From the NCBI GenBank assembly GCA_002455605.1, contig DKLE01000005.1:1-6317 (forward strand): a stretch of DNA of 6,317 nucleotides. Reading direction: 5' to 3'. Positions 1 through 5,435 of this stretch are shown piece by piece. Every line of letters begins with the position of its first letter. The first letter of the stretch is position 1. This stretch comes from Firmicutes bacterium UBA6648. Lineage in GTDB: Bacteria; Bacillota; Clostridia; Peptostreptococcales; Anaerovoracaceae. The notes beneath the pieces were generated by a model, which was given only the letters and a program-made list of their open reading frames with translations, was not told where the DNA came from and ran no database searches. The position numbers were made by a program, and so were the translations under genes.

Positions 1-69
1 ATTATATGCAATCATTGTAATCGCAGCTATTATTAATAGAACTTCCTCAATATAATTTACATTCTTCAT
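1..69 (-). CDS. Small hydrophobic protein, N-terminal part only (cut by window edge)
   Basis: An ATG at 69 opens a frame that stays open for all 23 codons to the window edge, so the gene is truncated at its 3' end. A good ribosome binding site (GGGAG at 79-83, 9 nt from the ATG) supports the start. The visible peptide begins MKNVNYIEE and turns strongly hydrophobic (VLLIIAAITMIA), which looks like a membrane segment or the hydrophobic part of a small exported peptide. It lies on the same strand as, and downstream of, the secreted-protein gene at 194-727, but a strong hairpin at 124-160 separates them. I do not recognise the family; the visible part is too short to assign one. Confidence 0.55.
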   Translation of the reverse strand, partial: MKNVNYIEEVLLIIAAITMIAYN

Positions 70-123
70 TTTTTGTAACTCCCTTTAAATATTTTATTTT
101 AACTCATAGATTGAAATTTTTAT

Positions 124-160
124 AAAGAACATGATAAGTAATTAACTTATCATGTTCTTT
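124..160. terminator. Perfect 16-bp inverted repeat, probable (bidirectional) terminator
   Basis: The arms AAAGAACATGATAAGT (124-139) and ACTTATCATGTTCTTT (145-160) are perfectly complementary around a 5-nt AATTA loop. The hairpin lies 33 nt past the stop codon of the secreted-protein gene and ends transcription from the minus strand. The AAAG/CTTT ends supply U-rich tails on both strands (TTCTTTAT on minus, TTCTTTTG on plus), although neither is a long uninterrupted T run. The stem is AT-rich, so it is less stable than a classic terminator of this length. Confidence 0.7.
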
Positions 161-193
161 TGTAAAAACAAGACTTCTCAAGTAATTTCTGAT

Positions 194-727
194 TTATTTG
201 TATACAGGGATAATATATGAATTATGAACAATTGTATCTACATAGTAAGTGCTACTCAAATATACACCACCTACATATTTCCTTTTTTCCTTTTTTACAA
301 AAGTTACATCTTCATATGCTCCAAGCCTACTCAATTTAGATGCATCTGCTGGAATGGTTCTAGAGCCTTTATTAGGCTTTGTGAAATTTACAGTAGTGCC
401 TATTCCAGCATAGTTGTAGTTACACGAAACTGAAAAAGTAGTTCCAGCATTTAGCGTATACGATGATGTGTATGCCCAATCTGGCCACTCTTTTAAATAT
501 CCTACAAAAAACATATCCTTGTCTTGCCTAGATACTTCTTTTATTATAAACGAAGTATCTCCTGCTTTTCGTTGAATTTCTTCATTAGTTATTGTAGCAT
601 CATTAGCTGTAGATGAAATGTTACTAGTCTCTTGTTGCGTAACCACATTGCTACTAGCAAAAACACTAATACTACCAGCCATTATCATTATTAGAGATAG
701 AATTATACTGAATAATTTTTTTTTCAT
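194..727 (-). CDS. Small secreted protein of unknown function
   Basis: The product is 177 aa and I do not recognise its family. The N-terminus is a textbook Sec signal peptide: MKKK charges, a hydrophobic core to about residue 22, and a likely cut after VFA at residue 24. After it comes a Ser/Thr/Asn/Gln-rich stretch (about 25-55) and then a body rich in Tyr, Thr, Val and Gly with alternating polar and hydrophobic residues, which suggests a beta-sheet fold. There is a single cysteine (Cys102) and no LPxTG, choline-binding or lipobox motif, so it is probably released rather than anchored. The start is supported by GGGGG at 735-739, 7 nt upstream of the ATG. It appears monocistronic: a hairpin follows at 124-160 and its own promoter with LytTR-like direct repeats lies upstream. 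That regulation suggests a population-density or peptide-signalled exoprotein, bacteriocin-like factor or toxin; this is inference from context only. Confidence 0.8.
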   Translation of the reverse strand: MKKKLFSIILSLIMIMAGSISVFASSNVVTQQETSNISSTANDATITNEEIQRKAGDTSFIIKEVSRQDKDMFFVGYLKEWPDWAYTSSYTLNAGTTFSVSCNYNYAGIGTTVNFTKPNKGSRTIPADASKLSRLGAYEDVTFVKKEKRKYVGGVYLSSTYYVDTIVHNSYIIPVYK

Positions 728-828
728 TTATAAACCCCCATTTACATTTTAAAATAGTTTCTATTCAACTTAAGATATTTAAGTCAATCTGAATCTCTCC
801 CATTAAACCCTGTCCCCCTTTCGAATAC

Positions 829-856
829 ATATTACTATTTCAGCTAACTTTTTCAA
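829..856 (-). promoter_or_regulatory. Sigma-A-type promoter for the secreted-protein gene
   Basis: On the minus strand, TTGAAA (856-851) and TAATAT (834-829) are separated by 16 nt. Both boxes are close to consensus. Transcription would start near 822 and leave a 5' leader of about 95 nt before the ATG at 727. The placement 10 nt downstream of the direct repeats at 867-896 is what supports this choice over the weaker TTGACT box at 782-787. Confidence 0.55.
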
Positions 857-866
857 CCCTTTATGT

Positions 867-896
867 ATGAAATGTTGTCTGAAGGGCATGAAATGT
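867..896 (-). promoter_or_regulatory. Candidate LytTR-family (AgrA/ComE-like) direct-repeat operator
   Basis: The minus strand carries two identical 9-mers, ACATTTCAT, at 896-888 and 875-867. They are separated by exactly 12 nt, so they recur every 21 bp, two helical turns on one DNA face. LytTR response regulators such as AgrA and ComE bind 9-bp direct repeats with a 12-13 bp spacer. Against the published general pattern [TA][AC][CA]GTTN[AG][TG], each repeat matches 8 of 9 positions. The proximal repeat ends 10 nt from the -35 and 32 nt from the -10 of the promoter at 829-856, a plausible activator position. The regulator itself is not in the window. Confidence 0.5.
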
Positions 897-1167
897 GATT
901 ATACTAAATATATTTCCTACATTTCTACATTTTTCGACTTTTTACAGAATGATTTTTATATTATAAATAAATCGTTAATACTCAATTAATTGTATATAGA
1001 ATTGCATCTATCTGCCGTGAAGCAATATCGAAAGAACAACTATTAATAGTGCATAAATAAAGGTTCACCTAGCTCGTCCAAAATGCTGGTATATTATTTA
1101 TTGTTATTATGGATTTTTAACTATTGTAATGTTGTTGCAATCACTACTCTATAGCGATTGTCTTAAG
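897..1167. other. Gene-poor intergenic stretch, nothing assigned
   Basis: No reading frame of useful length with a ribosome binding site is visible on either strand. The DNA is very AT-rich. It contains a 12-bp perfect palindrome, ACTATTAATAGT, at 1039-1050, and a short minus-strand open stretch near 1040-1100 that has no start. Both could be chance or worn remains of the same decayed segment as 1168-1321. Confidence 0.5.
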
Positions 1168-1321
1168 CTATACGGTCCTGTTGAAGTAGTCCATTAGATT
1201 TTTATCCAGACTTTCCCATAACCGAGAAAACTCCGACTCGCTTGTTTCGTATACATCGTAGTCTGCCTTCTGCAGCTCTTCTGCTCTATTTTTCTTCTAA
1301 TTTATATTCGGTCTCCTCCTG
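1168..1321 (-). pseudogene. Decayed 3' end of an unidentified gene
   Basis: A minus-strand frame is open for 42 codons from 1296 to a TAG at 1170-1168, with no usable start. It reads like real protein: NRAEELQKADYDVYETSESE followed by a stretch containing FSRLWESLDKN and DYFNRTV. Directly upstream, a second frame (1321-1289) reads QEETEYKLEEK and stops at TAG. A one-base change in the A-run near 1289-1293 would join the two into one charged, helix-prone C-terminus. The rest of the gene is absent, since the cysK terminator lies only about 35 nt further upstream. I do not recognise the family. The short length means a chance open frame remains possible. Confidence 0.35.
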
Positions 1322-1354
1322 TTATCTTCTATATGCAGATATACTTTTACTGGT

Positions 1355-1397
1355 AAAAAAATAAAGGGACTAAATCCCCCACGGATCCAATCCCCTT
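1355..1397 (-). terminator. Rho-independent terminator of cysK
   Basis: On the minus strand the stem pairs AAGGG (1397-1393) with CCCTT (1368-1364), and TGGATCC (1389-1383) with GGATTTA (1377-1371, two G-T pairs), around a short GTGGG loop. An internal mismatch lies between the two helices. A T tract, TTTATTTTTTT (1365-1355), follows at once. It sits 37 nt past the cysK stop codon. Confidence 0.85.
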
Positions 1398-1433
1398 ATC
1401 AGCTCTCACCCAGCTTTAATTGCCTTGATTTTT

Positions 1434-2369
1434 TTAAACTTCCTGGAACAATGGAGTAGAAAGATATCTTTCACCTGTATCAGGCAATAAGACTACAATA
1501 TTTTTCCCCTTGTTCTCCGGTCTTTTAGCAATTTCAGTAGCGGCGAAGGCTGCTGCACCTGATGATATACCTACCAGCAGACCTTCTGTTTTCGCAAGGT
1601 TTCTGGAAGTTTCAAAAGCTTCTTCATTTTTTACTTGGAAGATTTCATCAACCACTTCTCTCTTAAATACTCCCGGAACAAAACCGGCACCTATTCCCTG
1701 GATTTTATGAGGACCTTTTGCTCCCCCAGATAATACCGGAGAATCAGATGGTTCCACTGCAATAATCTGTACCTTTGGATTTTTCTCTTTTAAAGCTGCT
1801 CCTACTCCTGAAACAGTCCCTCCGGTACCCACACCGGCAATAAAGATATCCACTTTACCATCGGTATCTCTCCAGATTTCTTCTGCTGTGGTAGCTCTAT
1901 GAATAGCCGGATTTGAAGGATTCTCAAATTGCTGAGGAATAAATGAGTTCGGTGTCTGCTCTGCCAGTTCTTTCGCTTTATTGATCGCTCCCGCCATTCC
2001 TTCAACTCCTGGAGTTAAAACCAGTTCAGCTCCTAAGGCTTTTAGAAGATTTCTTCTTTCAATACTAAACGTATCCGGTAACGTAATAATTAATTTATAA
2101 CCCTTCGCTGCTGCCACAAATGCCAGAGCGATTCCTGTATTTCCACTTGTAGGTTCGATTATAACAGTATCTTGATTAATCAGACCTTTCTCTTCCGCAT
2201 CCTTAATCATAGCATATCCGATTCTGTCTTTTACACTGGAAGCCGGATTGAAATATTCCAGTTTTGCAATCACCGCTGCTTCTAAGTTATTAACATTATT
2301 GTAATTTGATAATTCCAATAATGGTGTATTACCGATTAAATCCGTTAAATTCTTTGCTATTTTTGACAT
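1434..2369 (-). CDS. cysK: Cysteine synthase A (O-acetylserine sulfhydrylase)
   Basis: The 311-aa product is a cytoplasmic PLP enzyme that makes cysteine from O-acetylserine and sulfide. Its length is normal for the family. The PLP lysine is Lys47 in NPASSVKDR, the substrate loop TSGNTG is at 74-79, the phosphate-binding glycine loop GTGGT is at 181-185, and GISSGA at 267-272 and PDTGERYLST near 296-305 complete the fold. The lid segment reads PDTFSIERR rather than the usual PETMSIERR, a mild variation. The start is fixed by AAGGAGG at 2378-2384, 8 nt from the ATG. The gene has its own promoter (2421-2449) and terminator, and lies just downstream of the Rrf2/transsulfuration genes. In Bacillus and Staphylococcus, CysK also binds the Rrf2 regulator CymR as a sensor partner; a CymR-like protein nearby makes that possible here. 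CysM or the MccA type (O-acetylserine-dependent cystathionine synthesis) cannot be excluded from sequence alone. Confidence 0.93.
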   Translation of the reverse strand: MSKIAKNLTDLIGNTPLLELSNYNNVNNLEAAVIAKLEYFNPASSVKDRIGYAMIKDAEEKGLINQDTVIIEPTSGNTGIALAFVAAAKGYKLIITLPDTFSIERRNLLKALGAELVLTPGVEGMAGAINKAKELAEQTPNSFIPQQFENPSNPAIHRATTAEEIWRDTDGKVDIFIAGVGTGGTVSGVGAALKEKNPKVQIIAVEPSDSPVLSGGAKGPHKIQGIGAGFVPGVFKREVVDEIFQVKNEEAFETSRNLAKTEGLLVGISSGAAAFAATEIAKRPENKGKNIVVLLPDTGERYLSTPLFQEV

Positions 2370-2420
2370 GTTATTAACCTCCTTCTATTTCCTAGTATTC
2401 TTATATGTTTTAATATGATT

Positions 2421-2449
2421 ATAATATACCGTTTCAAGAAAAATGTCAA
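2421..2449 (-). promoter_or_regulatory. Strong sigma-A promoter of cysK
   Basis: The minus strand has a perfect -35 TTGACA (2449-2444), a 17-nt spacer and a -10 TATTAT (2426-2421), one base from consensus. Transcription would start near 2414, giving a leader of about 45 nt. That is too short for a T-box or S-box riboswitch, and none is visible. Control is therefore likely at the level of transcription initiation. Confidence 0.8.
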
Positions 2450-2539
2450 CACTTTTTTAATATTTTTCCTATATAATTAGTTGGATATAGATTGGTGCAT
2501 CTTTAGGCGCTCTTATTCTAGGATTTTTCTTCTTAAATA

Positions 2540-2579
2540 GTAAAGGCAGGCTCAATGAAATTCATTAGCCTGCCTTTAC
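2540..2579. terminator. Hairpin at the end of the PLP enzyme genes, probable terminator
   Basis: The arms GTAAAGGCAGGCT (2540-2552) and AGCCTGCCTTTAC (2567-2579) are a perfect 13-bp match, and the loop holds a further 5-bp helix (AATGA/TCATT). The hairpin begins 1 nt after the stop codon of the gene at 2581-3714. On the minus strand it is followed by TATTTAAG, so the T tract is poor. It may act as a terminator, an attenuating element or a 3'-end stabiliser between this operon and cysK. Confidence 0.65.
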
Positions 2580-2580
2580 A

Positions 2581-3714
2581 TTATTTTAATGCATTATTAA
2601 AATCTTCTATTAAATCTTCTATATCCTCCAGTCCAAGGGATACACGGATTAAATTGTCGGTTATGCCCAAACGTTCCCGCTCTTCTTTAGGTATTGCTGC
2701 ATGAGACATTTTTACAGGATAGGAGACAATTGTTTCTACTCCTCCCAAACTGACAGCCACGGCTGCCAATTTGACTTTCTTCATAAATTGAGCTGCCATT
2801 TGAGTCTCTTTGGTTTTGAAAGAAAGCACAGCACCCGCACCATCTGCTTGTCTGAAATGAATGTCTCTTCCCGGGTGAGAAGGGAGTCCCGGATAATAAA
2901 CAGTTTCTATTTTTTCATGGTTATCCAGCCATTCCGCTAATTTTTGTGCGTTTCTCTGCTGATAATCCAGTCTGACCTTTAGGGTTTTCAATCCCCGGAG
3001 AAGCAGCCATGAATCCTGCGGGCCCAAAATAGCACCAAATCCATTCTGCACAGCATACACTCTTTTAGCCAGTTCATTTCCTTTAACAACAATCAGTCCC
3101 CCGACTACATCACTATGGCCGCCGATAAATTTAGTGGCACTGTGAACAACAATATCAAAGCCTAAATCCAAAGGCCTTTGCAGGTATGGAGACATAAAGG
3201 TATTGTCCAGAATCAGAAGCAGATTGTGCTCCCTTGCAATATCTGCACAAGCTTGCAAGTCCGTAATCTTCAGCAGAGGATTAGACGGGCTTTCCAGAAA
3301 TAATGCCTTTGTATTTTTCTTTATATTTTTCGTTATTTCTTCTAAATCTGCCGCATTTACAAAAGTGATTTCAACATCAAAACGGTTGAAAAATTTTGAA
3401 GAAATCCGATAGGTACCTCCATACACATCTTCACAGATGATAACATGATCCTTGGCAGAGAAAATAGCAAGTACAGAGGCTATGGCTGCCATACCGGAGG
3501 CTAATGCAAAACCTTTATCTCCATTTTCCAGCTTCGCTATAGTATTCTCTAGTGCTTTTCTGGTTGGATTTACGGAACGGGAATAATCATATTCCTGTCC
3601 GTTATCAATGTCTGCCTGATGATAAGTGGAAGTTTGATATATAGGAATGCTTAACGCTCCTGTTGCTTTATCTATCTCATTACCATTATGAATTAATTTT
3701 GATCCAAATTTCAT
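2581..3714 (-). CDS. Cys/Met-metabolism PLP enzyme, probable cystathionine beta-lyase type
   Basis: The 377-aa cytoplasmic enzyme of the transsulfuration family would cleave cystathionine (beta-lyase: to homocysteine, pyruvate and ammonia) or act as a gamma-lyase. It has YSR at 44-46, SGMAA at 73-77, the stacking Tyr98 in DVYGGTY, Asp170 in LDNT, the PLP lysine Lys195 in HSATK, and the carboxylate-binding Arg357 in LIRVSLG. Where gamma-type enzymes read AESLGG, it reads AVSLGG, with Val321 in place of Glu. In family comparisons an acidic residue there goes with gamma-chemistry and a non-acidic one with beta-lyases, so I favour MetC-like; MccB-like gamma-lyase remains possible. The ATG at 3714 is preferred over a GTG at 3723 because GAGGTGAT, a near-full anti-SD match, lies 8 nt before that ATG and would overlap the GTG. 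Only 5 nt separate it from the upstream enzyme gene, implying one mRNA and coupled translation. Confidence 0.87.
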   Translation of the reverse strand: MKFGSKLIHNGNEIDKATGALSIPIYQTSTYHQADIDNGQEYDYSRSVNPTRKALENTIAKLENGDKGFALASGMAAIASVLAIFSAKDHVIICEDVYGGTYRISSKFFNRFDVEITFVNAADLEEITKNIKKNTKALFLESPSNPLLKITDLQACADIAREHNLLLILDNTFMSPYLQRPLDLGFDIVVHSATKFIGGHSDVVGGLIVVKGNELAKRVYAVQNGFGAILGPQDSWLLLRGLKTLKVRLDYQQRNAQKLAEWLDNHEKIETVYYPGLPSHPGRDIHFRQADGAGAVLSFKTKETQMAAQFMKKVKLAAVAVSLGGVETIVSYPVKMSHAAIPKEERERLGITDNLIRVSLGLEDIEDLIEDFNNALK

Positions 3715-3726
3715 TATAATCACCTC
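3715..3726 (-). promoter_or_regulatory. Ribosome binding site overlapping the upstream stop codon
   Basis: GAGGTGAT on the minus strand (3726-3719) spans the last codons and TGA stop of the upstream PLP enzyme gene and lies 8 nt (from GAGG) before the ATG at 3714. The overlap shows that the ribosome ending one gene can reload for the next. It also decides the start codon, since the GTG at 3723 lies inside this element. Confidence 0.7.
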
Positions 3727-4877
3727 AATGCCTGTTCTAAATCATGAATAAGATCTTCACTGTCTTCTATTCCCACGGATAATCTAAGTAATTTATCATC
3801 TACTCCGATTCTTTCTCTTATTTCCTGAGGAATGGCTGCATGAGTCTGAACCATAGGATAAGTAATCAGGCTCTCTACACCCCCCAGGCTTTCAGCAAAT
3901 AAAATAATCTGAACGCGTTTCAATATTTTTTCTACCATTTCTTTGTTGGATACAGAAAAAGAAATCATGGCGCCAAACCCTTCAGCCTGTTTCCTGCAAG
4001 TCTCATAGCCTGCACTTTCCGGGAGTCCCGCATAATATACCTTATCAACCTTTGGATGCTTTTTCAGCCACTGAGCTATTTTTACAGCATTTTCCTGATG
4101 CCTTTCCATTCTCAGACCTAAAGTTTTAATTCCTCTGAGAATCAGCCAGCTGTCAAAAGGAGATAAAACAGCCCCCTCTGATTTCTGAATCAATTGAATT
4201 TGCTCTGCCAGCTTATCATCGTTTAAAACCAGTGCTCCTGCTAAAGTATCATTATGTCCCCCTAAATATTTGGTGGCACTGTGAATAACAATGTCTGCCC
4301 CCAGCTTCATCGGCCTTTGAAAATACGGAGTCAAGAACGTATTGTCCACAATCATTAACGCCCCTCTGGATTTTGCACATTCACTTATAGCCGCAATATC
4401 TGATATCTTCATCATCGGATTGGACGGTGTTTCAATAAATACCGCCACTGTATTTGGCTTAAAATCTTTTATTACTTCTTCGGTGCTGCTTGTATCAATA
4501 AAATCAGCCTCTATACCAAATTTCTTATATATTTCTTCAAATATACGATAGGTTCCTCCATATAAGTCATCGGATACCAGGAGATGATCTCCTGGTGAAA
4601 ACAGCTTGATTACAGTGGATACTGCAGCCATCCCGCTTGAAAAAGCAAAACCATATTTAGCATTTTCAAGATCGGCAATTGTTCTTTCCAGTTCTTCTCT
4701 GGTTGGGTTCTGAAGTCTGGAATAGTCATAGCCTGTGCTTTCATTCAGTCCGGGATGACGGAAAGTTGCGCTTTGATAAATTGGAAAACTAATCGCTCCT
4801 GTTTGTGAATCATAGCCTTTAAATCCATGGACTACCTTTGTTTTAATACTTAAATTCTTAACATCCCCATTTGTCAT
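3720..4877 (-). CDS. Cys/Met-metabolism PLP enzyme, gamma-type (cystathionine gamma-synthase/lyase-like)
   Basis: The 385-aa cytoplasmic enzyme is a paralogue of the next gene. It has YSR at 52-54, SGMAA at 81-85, Tyr106 in DLYGGTY, Asp178 in VDNT, the PLP lysine Lys203 in HSATK and Arg365 in LLRLSVG. It retains the active-site glutamate (Glu329 in FAESLGGVES) typical of gamma-synthases and gamma-lyases. It therefore probably joins cysteine (or sulfide) to O-acetyl- or O-succinylhomoserine, or breaks cystathionine to cysteine. With a beta-type partner downstream and CysK nearby, cystathionine gamma-synthase for methionine synthesis is my first choice; the activated homoserine cannot be told from sequence. 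A GTG at 4883 extends the frame, but it is only 1 nt from AAGGAG (4885-4890), whereas the ATG at 4877 is 7 nt away, so 4877 is taken as the start. A 100-nt gap separates it from the upstream Rrf2 gene. Confidence 0.87.
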   Translation of the reverse strand: MTNGDVKNLSIKTKVVHGFKGYDSQTGAISFPIYQSATFRHPGLNESTGYDYSRLQNPTREELERTIADLENAKYGFAFSSGMAAVSTVIKLFSPGDHLLVSDDLYGGTYRIFEEIYKKFGIEADFIDTSSTEEVIKDFKPNTVAVFIETPSNPMMKISDIAAISECAKSRGALMIVDNTFLTPYFQRPMKLGADIVIHSATKYLGGHNDTLAGALVLNDDKLAEQIQLIQKSEGAVLSPFDSWLILRGIKTLGLRMERHQENAVKIAQWLKKHPKVDKVYYAGLPESAGYETCRKQAEGFGAMISFSVSNKEMVEKILKRVQIILFAESLGGVESLITYPMVQTHAAIPQEIRERIGVDDKLLRLSVGIEDSEDLIHDLEQALR

Positions 4878-4906
4878 AGTCACACTCCTTTATTCATTTA
4901 GTTTTT

Positions 4907-4929
4907 CTTATACGCGTAATACTGTATAA
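4907..4929 (-). promoter_or_regulatory. Inverted repeat over a weak -10, candidate operator/promoter of the PLP enzyme genes
   Basis: TTATAC (4908-4913) and GTATAA (4924-4929) form an inverted repeat with a 10-nt centre that itself contains the small palindrome GTAATAC (4916-4922). On the minus strand the repeat overlaps TATAAG (4912-4907), a good -10, but no convincing -35 lies 15-18 nt upstream. That combination suits a regulated or weak promoter, with the rest of the transcription arriving from the Rrf2 genes. A dyad of about 22 bp is in the range Rrf2 dimers recognise; binding is inferred. Confidence 0.35.
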
Positions 4930-4956
4930 AACATATATTTTTAGTTGGTTTTCACC

Positions 4957-4984
4957 TATATAGCTATGACGCCATAGCTATATA
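4957..4984. repeat. Perfect 12-bp palindrome overlapping the rrf2 stop codon, candidate operator
   Basis: TATATAGCTATG (4957-4968) and CATAGCTATATA (4973-4984) are exact inverted copies around ACGC. The element covers the last codons and TAG stop of the second Rrf2 gene and lies about 80-107 nt upstream of the following PLP enzyme start. No T run follows on either strand, so an intrinsic terminator is unlikely. It could be a protein-binding site for one of the Rrf2 regulators or an RNA hairpin that protects or processes the mRNA between regulators and enzymes. Confidence 0.5.
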
Positions 4985-5421
4985 TAATACATGGAAACTA
5001 AGGTTCCCGACATTCTTTGATATTCATGAACCAAGTCTTCTAAAGTGATTGTATCAACCAATTGATTGATACAATCTGTCATCTTATTCCATACATTTAT
5101 TTGAATGCATTGTCTGACACTCCTGTCATCCTCACTGTCCATACTATCTTCTACTACAGATAAATTCCCTTCCAATGCTCGGAGAATCCTGCCGACGGTT
5201 ATATCTGCCGGATTAGCCGCTAAGGTGTAGCCTCCCTGCGCCCCTTTCACACTCTTAACCAATCCAGTCTTTCTTAGGGTGGAAAAAACCTGTTCCAAAT
5301 AATTTACAGATATATTTTGCCTGTCCGCTATGCAGTAAAGCGGTACATGTCCATTCGTCGAATGTATGGCCAAGTCAACCATTGCCCTTAATCCATATCT
5401 TCCTTTTGTAGAAACTTTCAT
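4978..5421 (-). CDS. Rrf2-family transcriptional regulator, CymR-like (cluster cysteines lost)
   Basis: The 147-aa protein is a full-length Rrf2 winged-helix DNA-binding regulator, expected to be a cytoplasmic dimer. It has the family start MKVSTKGRYGLRA, recognition helix SVNYLEQVF (38-46), and wing GAQGGYTLA (60-68), followed by the dimerisation helix. Where IscR-type members hold cluster-binding cysteines it has only Cys105, plus Cys30 and Cys117 elsewhere; the other expected positions are acidic or polar. It thus resembles CymR, the cysteine-metabolism repressor, which has no iron-sulfur cluster and senses through CysK. The gene directly precedes the transsulfuration genes, supporting a role in controlling them. 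Its RBS AAGAGG (5431-5436) overlaps the stop of the upstream Rrf2 gene, 9 nt from the ATG, so translation is probably coupled. It ends MYYI, echoing EYYI of its neighbour, which marks a tandem duplication. Confidence 0.88.
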   Translation of the reverse strand: MKVSTKGRYGLRAMVDLAIHSTNGHVPLYCIADRQNISVNYLEQVFSTLRKTGLVKSVKGAQGGYTLAANPADITVGRILRALEGNLSVVEDSMDSEDDRSVRQCIQINVWNKMTDCINQLVDTITLEDLVHEYQRMSGTLVSMYYI

Positions 5422-5435
5422 ATTGTTAAACCTCT

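Noticed and set aside
224..433. Plus-strand open frame of 69 codons
   Set aside because: It lies wholly antisense to the secreted-protein gene, which has signal peptide, RBS and terminator; this frame has none.
758..787. Alternative promoter TTGACT-18-TAGAAA closer to the secreted-protein start
   Set aside because: The -10 is poor and the spacer long. The TTGAAA-16-TAATAT promoter at 829-856 is better and is correctly placed relative to the direct repeats.
908..935. Short tandem CTACATTT repeat on the plus strand near the direct repeats
   Set aside because: Only two units in AT-rich DNA, with spacing that does not match LytTR sites; treated as chance.
1039..1050. Perfect 12-bp palindrome ACTATTAATAGT
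   Set aside because: Very AT-rich, isolated, without a nearby promoter or gene; expected by chance in such DNA.
1802..2005. Second minus-strand frame inside cysK
   Set aside because: Fully inside a conserved enzyme gene in another frame, with no family features; a shadow.
2370..2580. T-box, S-box or other riboswitch upstream of cysK
   Set aside because: The predicted leader is only about 45 nt and no conserved T-box or SAM-box sequence is visible; the only hairpin belongs to the upstream gene end.
4342..4551. Plus-strand open frames antisense to the PLP enzyme genes (also 2701-2940 and 3203-3412)
   Set aside because: They are mirror frames of conserved coding DNA without RBS or recognisable protein features.
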